From: Corylus avellana
Taxonomy: Eukaryota > Streptophyta > Magnoliopsida > Fagales > Betulaceae
DNA length: 64,000 bases
Reading direction: 5' to 3'
Assembly: GCF_901000735.1 (NCBI RefSeq)
Contig: NC_081542.1
Location: 10,624,893-10,688,892 of the forward strand
Shown one piece after another: positions 22,087 to 33,358 of this stretch. Position 1 is the first letter of the stretch; the number at the start of each line of letters is the position of its first letter. The notes under the pieces were generated by a model. That model worked only from the letters and a program-made list of their open reading frames with translations, searched no databases and was not told the DNA's origin. Position numbers and translations under genes: made by a program.

Positions 22087-22510
22087 GATGAGTGCCAAAT
22101 ATTGTATATTTAAACCCCTTAATTTACATTTTTTAATCCTTTAACTGTATTATGTTTTGATGTTTTGTGTTAGTTTTGGTATTTTAGTGTTTGTAGGTAA
22201 CTAAGGGAAAACTGCACATTTAAAGTGAAAAATACGGAGTTTAGACGAAAGTTGAAAAAAGTGTCGTCAAAGTAAGTTCAAGCGCACCATCCTGCGCTTG
22301 AGCCCATGTGCGCTCGATCCCAGCTGGGTTACGCTTGAGCGCACCCACGCCCACCAGCAAGCCGCAAGCGCCTCAGTTTTGCGCTGCAAGAGAAGAGTAC
22401 ATGTCCAAGTGCGATCGAGCGCACAGGCCATGCGCTTGAGCGCACTCGTTCGACAAACTGGCGTCAGCGCCGTTTTTAACCCTAGAGACCCGTATTAAAT
22501 GACGGCTAAG
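22087..22510. mobile_element. Gypsy-like LTR fragment
   Basis: It starts TGATGAGTGCCAAATATTG, a beginning seen in Gypsy (Athila/Tat-type) LTRs, and continues into a GC-rich block with repeated GCGCTTGAGCGCAC-type motifs (22283-22450). No second LTR, PBS or coding region found, so this is a fragment. Confidence 0.4.
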
Positions 22511-22514
22511 TCTC

Positions 22515-22757
22515 AAGAAAGAGAGGTTGGGGAAATTTCCATCTAATTGGACGGAAATTTTTTTTAAAAAAAAAAAAAAAGCATTGAGGGTAATTGCGTA
22601 ATTTCATAGATTTTCGTCCAATTTGACGGAAATTAGTAATGGGAGGTCTGAATTGAAAATTTTTGAAACATTAGGGGGGTACATTACTAATTTTTAAACA
22701 TTGAGTTTTGAATTGAAAAACTTCTAAAACTTCATGGGGGATAAAGTGAATTTAACC
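22515..22757. mobile_element. Partial copy of the palindromic MITE at 9101
   Basis: Contains GAGGGTAATTGCGTAATTTC, GACGGAAATTAGTAA and GATAAAGTGAATTTAACCC as in the right arm of the 9101-9592 element. The left arm is mostly missing. Confidence 0.6.
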
Positions 22758-22967
22758 CAAGTATTTATTTAAGGGTTCTTGATTTGTTGCCAAAAGTAGT
22801 ACGCCAACTTGATGGTAAAGGTCCATTTGCTTTGCACTGGTTCGAGTCCCAGTAACCGCACATGCTATTGATATTTTGCACCCTTTCCCCTTTTCTCAAT
22901 CTCTGAGTGTGACAGGTGGCAGTTTGTGTGAGCAATATGTAAATGAGTGATAGTTGAAACGAGGATT
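22758..22967. other. Intergenic with a tRNA-like B-box motif
   Basis: Contains GGTTCGAGTCCC near 22840, similar to a Pol III B box, preceded by TTGATGGTAAAGG. It could be a SINE remnant; no cloverleaf could be folded by eye. Confidence 0.25.
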
Positions 22968-23570
22968 GTAAATAAACCAGTCCGCTCTATACCTGCTCAG
23001 TTTATCTCGATCCGAACTCGAGCTCAATATTGTAGAAACACGCTTGATTAGTAAATAATACCTACCCGACTCGCTCGAGAAAACTAGATAGGGGCTCGCA
23101 TCCTCAACTCATTTAAAGCTCGACCGGGATCGTTTGTTCGACTCGTTAGCTTGTTCATATATCTTGTATATATCTACAAATATATATTAATATATTACTA
23201 AAAATTAGTTATATAAATTTAAGTATGTACATTAGTAATTAAGTAATATGTGTTATATAGGTTACCTAATAGTTATATGTGTGTATTAGTTAACTTACTA
23301 TCTAGCTTGTTTATAAACTAACATATTATCTAGTTACTTAATATTTAATAGCCTAGCTAGTGCTCGAGTTGAGCTCCGCTCGGCTCGACTCAGCTCGAAT
23401 AATATTCTCAACGAGCTCGAGCTTGCCCCGAACTTTCAATGAGCTAGTTTTAAACACACATTTCATAACTCAATTCAAACTCAAGTTTGGCTCGAATAAG
23501 CATTTTCGTAAATGAGCCAATCTTAAAATTCTAAAGTTCGACTCGACTCGGCTCGGCTCGATTATAGCCC
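22968..23570. mobile_element. Degenerate element with GCTCGA-rich ends
   Basis: AT-rich core between ends dense in CGAGCTCGAGC/GCTCGACTCGGCTCG. It ends GGCTCGATTATAGCC. A related copy lies at 53105-53845 (ends CAGCTCGATTATAGCC; starts ATTGTAAACGAACCGAGC). The ends are loosely inverted, as in a MITE; superfamily not determined. Confidence 0.45.
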
Positions 23571-24190
23571 TAGTTGAAACCATCAAGCCGTTGAAAAGAC
23601 CCATTTACCCTCCTATATTGTACTAACTAGTTCCCATTTTCTTTGAAATTGAGAGGATCCCATTCCAAGTGTAATTAACCCTAAATTTAATTAGTTCATA
23701 GGTATTCTATTAGATCAAAGATATACGATATGATAAGCCTTGTTCCACTTGTATATATACATGCAAGTGGATGCAGATGGAAATAGAAACATACTGCTAA
23801 TGAGAAACACCAAGTTGCAAGCTCCATAAAATCTAATTCATTTTGATGTAGATCTCTCTTTATGTGGGCCTTGGAGAGCTTGAATATGATGTATGGCAGT
23901 TGGCCATGCTGTTTTCTTATAAAGAAAAAAGGATAAGTACTCCATATATTTGGGAAGATAAAGAGAAGAAAACCTCACCAATTCTTCCAAAAAGTATACA
24001 TCATCTACATAAATCCTCACAGATTCCACGCCATTAGATCTGAGGTTGCACTCATGTCTCTCTACCCAAGCCATTTAATTTAATTTGTTAATAAGAGAGA
24101 TAATACACTAATTTATTAATACAAGGATTTTCCTAATAAGTTGTGAAAATTGATCCATGTATTGTGAATCAATTTTTTTATTTAATTTTA
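23571..24190. other. Intergenic; one small unrecognised minus-strand frame
   Basis: A 78-codon minus-strand frame (23838-24074) starts MAWVERHECNLRSNG and contains RIYVDDVYFLEELV, a composition more gene-like than its surroundings. I do not recognise it; it has no visible partner exon. It could be an exon fragment of a lost gene or chance. Confidence 0.25.
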
Positions 24191-24582
24191 GGAGAAATTT
24201 CACAAAACCTTCCTGAGCTTTCACTCGTTTTGAAATTACCTTCCCAAAGTTCAAAAACTCTCAAATTAGGGTATCCATCTGTGATTTTTTTAAAAAAAAT
24301 TTTGCAATGTCCTCTCTTCGCTAGGGTTTTCAGTTAAATTTTGTCAAAATTCTCAAAATACCTTTTTCTTTGCAATGTCTTGAATCTTTGCAATTTTTTT
24401 GAAATGTTTTTATAAAAAACATATGGGTATTTTAAGAATTTTAAAAATATTTAACGGAAAATCTTAATGGTTGCAAAAAATTGAAAGTTCGATGTCCGAA
24501 ATTTAGAACTTCTAAACTTTGAAAGGGTAATTTCAAAACATATGAAAATTCATGAAAATTTTGTGAAGGTTATCCTAAATTT
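24191..24582. mobile_element. Hairpin MITE (ACAAAATCT/CCAAAGTT family)
   Basis: The two halves are inverted copies: GAGAAATTTCACAAAACCTT at the left and AAAATTTTGTGAAGGTTATC at the right. Internal CTCTCAAATTAGGGTATCC is mirrored by a segment near 24490. Related copies at 25063 and 49211. Confidence 0.6.
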
Positions 24583-25062
24583 TATTAAATTTCCATTTCA
24601 TCATCAAAAGCATTCGTGAAACCAATTAACCTGTCACCTTACAAAATATTATTATTTTAAAAATTTGGCTATTGATTTATTGTACCTACAAGGATAGGAA
24701 GGTAATTAATATATAGGCAGCATATACTTGGTGTTAATTTTTGGTTTTAGTTGTATCACAAGTGATGTCTTTTTTCTGAAAATTTAACGTTATTGTTTTT
24801 TGTTCAAAGTTGGGGATATTGTTTTTCTTGAAGTTCCACAAATATATTTGTCAAGCAGTTTCAATCGGGGTATGGATGACCAAGTGGTCCATTTTGGGAT
24901 AAATATGCCCTTAATAACTCTCAAGAAGATGGTGATAAGGGAGCCCATCTCATAATTAATCTATCTTGTCGTTAAGGATGGAACTAGAAACTTAATTATA
25001 AAGAGACCCAATTGCATAGAAATGTCTTTTGAATGGGGCCATCATAATAAGGTTGAAGAAAG

Positions 25063-25200
25063 GGGAAATTTCAGAAAACCCTCTTAAGCTTTCAATCATT
25101 TTGACACTTCTCTTAAAGTTTAAAAATTTTCAATTAATTAAAGGTAATCAATCAAGTATCCCATTTCGTTAATTTTTGTCAAAATACCTAAAATACTCAT

Positions 25201-25254
<54 letters not shown>

Positions 25255-25520
25255 AAACAATTGCAAAGATGTTAAAAAATTTTTTTTTTTTTTTTATAAA
25301 AAAGTAAACAGCTAAATCTTTGAAATTTTTATTTTATTTTTTATAATAAAAAACATTGGTATTTTGGGAATTTTGAAAAGATTTAACGGAAAATTCTAAT
25401 GGAAGAAGGCAATTGAAAGAAATTGAAAGTTCAATACTCTTAATTGAGAGTTTTTGAACTTTGGATAGTACATTTAAAACACGTAGAAGTTCAGGAGATT
25501 TTGTAAAGTTTTCCCTTAAA
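25063..25520. mobile_element. Second copy of the 24191 hairpin MITE
   Basis: The left end GGGGAAATTTCAGAAAACCC and right end GGAGATTTTGTAAAGTTTTC are inverted. A (TA)n tract (about 25205-25249) sits inside and enlarges the loop. Confidence 0.6.
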
Positions 25521-26625
25521 AAATTAAGCCCCAAAAACGCTAAATAAAAATTTTTAACATTTTTTTTTTTTGGTGGGAAGAGTCTGGCAAGGGCCATGAC
25601 CGCTCCTAGTCCCCCCTTAGTTCTGTCCCTGATTATCATCCTATAATTCTGGACAATTTTAAGATCTAATCTCATGTGGTATTGGAGCACAACAACGGGG
25701 CATACTACTTTTCAACTTAATTGACATAAGTCTAGGCTTCACTTAAAATATTTTTTCAAACAAAAAAATACCCCTCAAAAAACGTTAACAAACGGATCTT
25801 TGCACTTATATTCCATCATCCCCAGTCACAAGCTTATGATTGAACTTAAAGGTATTCAAACTTTTGTGGTGGCTAAAAAGGCCTGATTCTAGTCAAGAAA
25901 ATGATAGGGGGATCCAAAGACTTTGATGAGACTCCTCTTCGATCTGTTTCCAACTTGTGGTCTATTGGGAAGATGCTTCTCCTTCTTATCTCTTTTGTTC
26001 TTTTGCTCAATCTCTTTCTGCCCGTGATTTAAGCAGAAGCTTCTTTTCTTTGGGAGATTGCATTGCATGTACTATTCTTTCTCAAATAGGTTCAAGTAGC
26101 ATACATCTGTATTGAGTCCTAATGAGTCCAAGTATTATATAATTTTATGAACTAGAAAAGAGATTTAAAAAAACAATAATAAGGGAAGATTCTCCACCTA
26201 ATTTTCTTTTTATTTGACACAGTATTAAACTAACAAGATGCAAAATACACAAAGAAGGGGTCAAGGACTTCGACAAACTTCTCCTTGAACAAAAATAAAA
26301 ATAAAAATTATAAAAATCCGTAAAAAAATGATCCGGTTCAATATCTTTAGAGAAATCAATACAAAAGCCTTAGATCTACTACTTGGAAAAAGGACCGTGT
26401 GGTGAGGAAGATGGCGTGTGGAGGGCACGTGGGACTCACGCTTGGGGAGGGGGTTCGGAAGGCAAAGAGTGTGGGAATGAGGTGCGTGGGAAGAGGAAGT
26501 TGATTAAGTGTAGCTTATCTAAATTTGCTATCTAAATGCAACACATGCGGCAAGCATGCGGAGAAGAAAGGGAGGAGAAGGGTTGAAAAAAGGGCTAAAG
26601 AGGCGAAGGTGGTGAGAGGACATTT
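25521..26625. other. Intergenic, nothing recognised
   Basis: AT-rich with a more GC-rich stretch at 26395-26590. No coding frame with recognisable motifs and no repeat structure apart from homopolymers. Confidence 0.5.
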
Positions 26626-26740
26626 GGATCCTCTCTAGTCCAAATGGACCGAAGGGGAGCCAGTTCTCTTTTTGGACAATTTTACCCCTATGCTAAAGAG
26701 AACCAGCTCCCCTCCGGTCCATTTGGACTGAAGAGGATCC
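26626..26740. mobile_element. Compact perfect-type hairpin MITE
   Basis: Arms of about 48 bases: GGATCCTCTCTAGTCCAAAT at the left end against the complement of ATTTGGACTGAAGAGGATCC at the right, continuing inward through CCAGTTCTCTTT and AAAGAGAACCAG. Only about 19 bases separate the arms. Few mismatches, so probably younger than the other MITEs here. Confidence 0.75.
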
Positions 26741-27471
26741 CAGTCCGATGAAAGGATGCCATTAAATCTGGTTTATAAAGCAAAGAAAAAAGAAGAGCAA
26801 ATAAAAAGAGGGACTGGAAAGACGGGGCGAGGAGGTAGAGCTCATCTCTCGTCTGTAAGCCCTCATAAGATAGGCCACGAAAACTCTCACTATGGAGATA
26901 GAGAAGTCTCACATAAGAGAGGAGAATTTTGTGAAAATGTTCCTCCACCAAAATTAGTAATTCCAAAATTTTATTTTGAAAACAATCTTTATATTATTTC
27001 GTTTCATAAAATTTGATAAACATGAGGCTTTCATGGAATGTCTTTTTTCTTTTGTTTTTTGTTTTTTTAAATAGATTTTTTTTACTTATAATTTTCAATA
27101 GAAATGAGTTTTGGGCTACAGATTAAATTTAGAACACGAAGCAGCTGCTCTGAAGATGACAAAACATTTCTAGTCTGCCTGTTTTATATGGTGTCGTCTA
27201 ATTAAGATGATGGGACAAGAAGATATAATTGAAAGAAGGTTTCAAATTCTCAAGAGAACTTTTAGGTAGTGGGTCAATTTGCTATGGATTGAAGCATTCA
27301 GATTGATTTGCCATTTTTTGACTGAATATTTTTCTTGAGGCAAACATTCTCTAGCCTTTACGTTCTTGTTTTTGTGCAAATTACACAAAACCAATTAAAA
27401 AAATAAGTAAAGGGAAGTTTCTTCACTATTACTTAAAAGATATGATCTTTTCTCGATTCAAATAATAAATT
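26741..27471. other. Intergenic, nothing recognised
   Basis: AT-rich, no supported gene or repeat. Confidence 0.5.
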
Positions 27472-27850
27472 TAGGCTATATTTGTTTCAAACTAAAATAT
27501 TTTTTTTAATTTTTATTTTCGGTGTTTGATACGATTGAAAATTGTGGTCAAACCAAAAGCATTTTCAATGGACCAGTAAAACCTTATTTAATTTTGTAAA
27601 ATAGGTTTTTTTTATAAAAAAAACCGCAAACCATTTTTCAAGTTTGAACTTTTCATTTTGAAATTGCCGGAGTTGGCCAAACCATTGCCAGAAGCTACTG
27701 GACCTACGTCAGAGTTCACTAGACCACTAGGAAAGCTGCTTTCTGCCATAGTTTGCTGGTTGTTTTTCACTCACTCATTTTTCATACGAGCCAAACTCTA
27801 AAAAAAAAAATCATTTTACAAACATAATAATCGGAGCCTTAAACCCAAAC
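27472..27850. mobile_element. MITE-like element with TTTGTTTC end
   Basis: Starts GGCTATATTTGTTTCAAAC and ends ACATAATAATCGGAGCC. The internal GCCGGAGTTGGCCAAACC block is typical of a repeat widespread in woody plants (from general knowledge). Superfamily uncertain. Confidence 0.35.
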
Positions 27851-28779
27851 AAATTTTCAAGAAGGTATTTTTTTACTTTTAACATTACTGTCAGTTTCTT
27901 GAACTTTTTTCAAACAACATTAGAAAAGGTTAATGTCTGTAACCCGAAAGACTAAAATACCCTCTCTAAATGAATTTGCAGGGGCAACCTAAACAATTGC
28001 AACTATTTTTTAAAAAGAAATAAACTTATTAACAATTGAACCTTGAGAAATGAGACACGTGTCCCATTATTCACGGGATTCTTTTGCAAAAAATTAATGG
28101 TCAAGATCATGAGCCCAGAAAGACAAAAAAAAAAAAAGGTCAGCATCAGCAACTTACGCATGGCTATGGCAAGACAAGATGTCCTAGTCAATCATCGCAT
28201 AATTGGGTTAAATATTAGCCATTCCAAGATATTTCTCTCTCTCTCTCTCAAAAAAGTTGAAATGCAAGTTGTCTCTTGTAAAATGTGAACTTGACCCAAG
28301 TCAATTTGTTATTATTGTCTTCTTATAAATCCGGTCTACTTATTTGAACGAGCTTTTACACTGTGCAATGCACGGGTTGTTTTTAAAAATGACAGGATAG
28401 AAAAAAATAATAATAATTAGTGAATGTATAAATGATTGAAGAAAAAAAAAAAGTTTCAAGCATGAAGCAAAAATAAAAAAAAAAAAAAAAAAAGCCTTCT
28501 ATAATGCTTTTAAAGAAAAAGAAAAGCATTGAGAGACCATTTACAAAAACACAAATGCTCAAGTCATTTTTCCATGCCCTTATCTTTTCATTCACCAAAT
28601 AACTTTATTTAAAATACTTTCAAAGAGAGAAGTTTGAGAAATTACACTAACTAATTCTCCTCATTCAATTAACTAACTGGCTACCCAAAATAAAAAAATA
28701 AATAATAAAAACTTTCATTAAATCATGGTTAAAAACTAAATGAATTATATCATTTCTCTTTCTTCTTTACTCAAAAGCA
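27851..28779. other. Intergenic, nothing recognised
   Basis: AT-rich, with CT and A/T homopolymers. No supported gene. Confidence 0.5.
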
Positions 28780-31270
28780 TAAACAAAAACATAACCAGTG
28801 AAATTCATAAGGTATATGAAGAAGTCCAATCAAATAGAGCTTTTTTTTCTTCCAACCATACTTTTGCATTATAAAGTTTTTTTTTTCTTCCAACCATATT
28901 TTTTCCATCTTTTTCTTATTTCATCCTACAAATTTAATATATCAATCAATAGATTTGTAGACTCCACACAAATTCAATGATGGATTCATCCGTTCACTAT
29001 GGAAATGATTAAAAGATAGTTAAAAAGATAATAAATTCTATCATTTCTCTTTATAAAAATTATAACAACAATTAAGGACCAAAAATAGAATATGAAGCAC
29101 AAAACTACATAATTTTTTTTAAAAAAAAAGATAGACAAATAAATGTACATTTAGCATTATCTGCTATATTATTTACCATTTTTCTTGAATACGACCTTGC
29201 AAACACAATTTCCAAAGCCAAATCAAAATTAATACTAATACAATAAAATAAATTGACTTTTCCATATACTTTTTTTTCATAGGTATAAAAAGTAGTCATG
29301 TCAATTAGATATTTCTTTTTTCGACAATCGTTCGTATATATAACGTTAAGAAAAACTACTCTTACAATAAAAGTAAAAAAAATATTAAAAAAATTAAAAC
29401 AAAAAATAGAGACAAAAAAATGGAATCAAAAGCACATAACCACAAAAAATAAATAAATAAATAGAGTATTTACTTCTTTGCTACATCATTTATCATTCTC
29501 TTTTAACACACCCCTTCAAATGCAAATTTCATAACCCAAACATTTAAAAAAAAAAAAAAAAACATATTTCATCAAACAAACTAATTACAAATTAACAATG
29601 ACTAAAATCGATCATTAATTTCTATCGATCAGGGAAAGAGATAGAGAACACATGGTGTGATTCCTATTATATCTTAATACAAATAAAATTTATAAATTTT
29701 GAACATTTATAAAATAAAAAATAAAAAAAAAATACAGAGCAAAATAAACAAAAAAAATAATTTCACTTAACATTTAAGGCAATCAAATAAATCATCTCAC
29801 ATCAGGTTCACTGCTTCATTATGTATTTAGTGTTTTGAAAGAGTTTATGTTCCTTTTATGTACAACAATCAAATAAATTTTTTTTCCTTCTTTTGTTCTT
29901 AAGAAGAGAAGAAAAAAAAAAGTTCCAAAAATGCATGAAAATCCGAGTAAATCACACAAAAAAAAAAAATCCCATAACATATTCAAATGAATTAAAATAT
30001 AGACCTATTATATTTCAATACAAATAAAACTCATATAATTTTGAACATTCAAAATAAATACAGAGCAAAATAAACAATTTTTTTTTAATAAATATAAAAT
30101 AAACAAAATCTTCATTAAAATGGATGAACAAAATCTAAAAATTATAAATAAAAAAATGAAGTGAAAAAAACAAAAAAAGTTGCATTCACATGGAATGCGT
30201 TGCAATATGGATTAGAATTTTATATATTCTCGATTGGTTGTTAGAGCAATTGTAATGGATAAATTGAAACTAAATTCAGTAGGCTAGATAACACATGATT
30301 CTTAAAGATGATATTCTAATACTTATCCTGGTCATCTTAAACATAAACCAATCAGTGAAATAAGTGATAATCTAATTATAAGTAGTATTTGATTTTCATT
30401 AATTTATTTGCAATTTTGGTTGTTTAAATTACGATCAAAACAAAAGAAAAAAAAAATTCGAACAATCACAAAGAGAAAAATCAATCCAACCAATTCCCGC
30501 TCCAGTGAAATTCATAGGTTTAGAAGAAGAAAAAATAGTGTCAAATAGAGACTCTTTCTTTGAACATCCTTCGCGTACAGAACATAAAAGACACTAATTT
30601 TAGACAAAAAGTGAAAAAATAATATAAAAATTAAATCAAGCAATAAGGACAAAAAATGGAATTCAGAGCGTAGAGCCACATATAATAAAGATAAACAAAT
30701 AGATTATTTATCGATATCTACTGTGTTATTTATCATTATCTTTAAACACGATCTGCAAATACAATTTTCAGAACTTAATCAAAATTAATATTAATATAAC
30801 ATAAATTAATTGTCTTTTTATATTTGCTGTAGAAAAATAAAAAATAGTAATATAATAAAAAATAAATTTCTTTTCTGTGTACTTTCTTAGTTTCAATGAA
30901 ATTCACATGCACAGAAAAAAGTCTTGTCAAATAGAGATTTTGTTTGTTTGTTTGTTTTTTGTTTTTTAGAACATCTTCTTAAATCTCAATATATAATAAT
31001 AAATGAAACTACTTTTCGAACAGAAGTTAAAAAATAATATAAAAGTTAGTACAAAAAATAAAGAGAAAAATGAATACATAATGACAAAAAATAAAGAAAC
31101 AAATGGTTTATTTATCATTCTCTTTTAACACGACCTGCAAATGTAAAGTAACCTACATTTAACAAACAAAATACATCCTCATGAATCTCTATTAATCAGG
31201 GAAAGAAATTGAAAATTTGTCGAAGTCAAGGGTGAGACAGAGATATTTGAGAGTTCAAAGCGAAACTTAC
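28780..31270. repeat. Field of degenerate AT-rich repeats
   Basis: Several modules recur in order with spacers: GTGAAATTCATA + TCAAATAGAG (28798, 30505, 30895); GGACAAAAAATGGAATTC-like (29070, 29400, 30650); and TTATCATTCTCTTTTAACACGA + TGCAAATGCAA-like (29180, 29490, 30735, 31110). Units are strongly diverged with unequal spacing (about 330 to 1250 bases). No coding frame and no LTR or TIR ends seen. Confidence 0.5.
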
Positions 31271-31309
31271 ATTCGAAATGTAAATATGACAATTAGTTTA
31301 AAACTTACA

Positions 31310-32060
31310 TTTAATGAGAGGGGAATTTGTGTTTGAGTAAAAGTGCGAAATATGATGTTTTAAACCAAATCCAAAACTGAGTTTTGGGAAAAGAATGAAT
31401 GTGTCAGTTTCGAATTTGAAAATAGTGATTTTCTTAATCAAATTGGCACCAACAACTAAATATACATCATAAATGAAGAATAGAAAAAACAAAACAAAAC
31501 AAAATTAAAAAAAATCCAAATTTCTATGCGTGAAAAAGAGGAGAAGTGGTGTTTGAGTGAAAGTGAAACATGGTGTTTTAAACCAAGTCCAAAACCGACG
31601 AATTTGAAAAGAGTAATTTTCTTAATCAAATTGGCACCAACAACTACTGAAATATACATCACAAATGAAAAAAAAAAAAAAAAAAAAAAAATCCAAATTT
31701 CTATATGTAAAAAAAATGGGAAGTGATGTTTGGGTAAAAGTGTGAAACATGGTATTTTAAACCAAGTCCAAAACTGACGAATTTGCAAAAGAGTAATTTT
31801 CTTAATCAAATTGGCACCAACAACTACTGAAATATACATCACCAAAAAAATAAAAAAATAAATTAAAATCCAAATTTCTATATGTGAAAAAGAGGGGGAA
31901 TTGGTGTTTGAGTGAAAGTGTGAAACATGTTGTTTTAAACCAAGTTCAAAAAACTGACGAATTTGAAAAGAGTAATTTTCCTAATCCAATTGACACCAGC
32001 AACTGCCAAAATATACATCACAAATGAAGAATTAAAAAAAAAAAAAAAAATCCAAATTAC
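31310..32060. repeat. ~176-bp tandem repeat, four units (copy 1 of the duplicated segment)
   Basis: Units begin at GTGTTTGAGT-like sites near 31329, 31551, 31729 and 31905. Each carries TTTTAAACCAAGTCCAAAAC, TCTTAATCAAATTGGCACCA and ATATACATCA, then an A run and TCCAAATTTCTAT. Periods are 222, 178 and 176. The array runs directly into the YUCCA pseudogene, and the same order is repeated at 37891-38215. Confidence 0.85.
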
Positions 32061-32139
32061 TTTAAGTGAAAAATGGTAACCTTCAAAACTCGGTTGGATG
32101 AGCAAAACATAATGGTTCATCTTTTTCTTTCTCTCTTAA

Positions 32140-32570
32140 TTTCTGATTGCTTTGCTTCTTTTATTGCTTTGTCAAATTGCTTTGCCTCTTTGTGGCAAAA
32201 TTGCCTCAAGCTTCATCTCCCAAAACAATTTTGCCAACTACCCAACTTTTCATTCCCGGAGGAGTATTCAGAATATCCCACAAAATATCAGTTTATCGAC
32301 TACCTTGAATCTTACGCGAAACACTTCCACATAATCCCAAATTTCAATGAAACAATGCAGTCTGCTAAGTATGCCGAAACTTTTGGTTTGTAGAGGATCC
32401 AAACCAATAGAGAAAGCAGTTCAAACGACCCTGACGATCAAGTTGAGTACATTTGTCGGTGGCTCGTGGTGGCCGCCCAACGCTGAGAATGCAGAGAAAG
32501 TGGTGCCGGAGTCTGAAGGCTTGGAAGGAATAACCGCATGCCAGAGACATTTGTGAGAGAAGCAAAGTGA
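32140..32570 (+). pseudogene. YUCCA-type flavin monooxygenase fragment, copy 1
   Basis: Clear similarity to an internal part of plant YUCCA flavin monooxygenases (auxin biosynthesis, indole-3-pyruvate to IAA): [50 protein letters not shown] and later VEYICRWLVVAA and ENAEKVVPESEGLEG. The N-terminal FAD-binding GxGxxG region and everything after the last motif are missing. The frame is broken by a TAG at 32391 where the family has Trp, and again by a frameshift near the ENAEKVV segment. Not functional. Copy 2 at 38302 shares both lesions, so they predate the duplication. Confidence 0.88.
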
Positions 32571-32686
32571 GGAGAGATCTATGGAAAAGAAGTTTGATTT
32601 ACTGTTTATTGGATACACTGTTTTATTAGAAACTTGTTTTGAAAAAATAACTGAATGCACAACGTATCACCAAAGCCTTGTTTTGG

Positions 32687-32717
<31 letters not shown>

Positions 32718-32736
32718 CTAAACAATTGTTTTACAC

Positions 32737-32739
32737 TTA
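32737..32739. repeat. Harbinger target-site duplication, left (TTA)
   Basis: TTA before the TIR at 32740, matching TTA at 37787-37789. The unoccupied site in the paralogous copy is TTTTACACTTAAACATGG around 38887-38889. Confidence 0.8.
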
Positions 32740-33358
32740 GAGCCAGTTTGGGATTGCGGTGGAAAATAGAGCTTTTGAATATAGAGTTTTTGCCTATGAG
32801 CTTTTGTCAAAAATGCTATTACTGAAAAGCTGTTTACATGTTTGATAACCGCATGTCTTAAGTGCTTTTTTGATGTTACTGATGTTTGGTAACAAAACAA
32901 AAAAAGTGCTTTTAGTTGAAAAAATTACAATAAAGGACATGAAATGATTTTTTTTTTTTTTTTAATATAGGCCCAAAAAAAAAATCATTATGTGACACCA
33001 AATATATGTCATTTTACGTAAAATCATTACATGTTTTTCAATAAAGGCCTAAGGTTGGTAATGATTTTTTTTTTTTTTCCATTTTATACCAACCTTTTTA
33101 TATAAAAATGGTTAATGTTAGCTTTCACAAGTAAAAATTATTTTGTAATGGTTTATGTAACAAAACGTCAACATATTCTTTCTTTTTTTTAAAAAAAAAA
33201 AAAAAATTATTTAAATTATTTAACACACTTTTTAACACCACAACACTTAAAAGTATTTAACACATAAAAAAGAACCACATTCAAGGAAATCCTTACAACA
33301 TTTTAAGTAGTTTATAAAAATAAAATAAAATAAAATAAATAAAAATAAAAATAAAACA

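Noticed and set aside
22800..22860. tRNA gene
   Set aside because: Only a B-box-like motif; no acceptor stem, anticodon arm or CCA context could be paired.
31310..32060. CRISPR-like spaced repeat
   Set aside because: Units are ~176 bp, repeat over their whole length, and the context is a plant genome; it is a minisatellite.
32073..32393. A functional YUCCA gene
   Set aside because: Lacks the FAD-binding start and the whole second half, with a stop and a frameshift in conserved positions.
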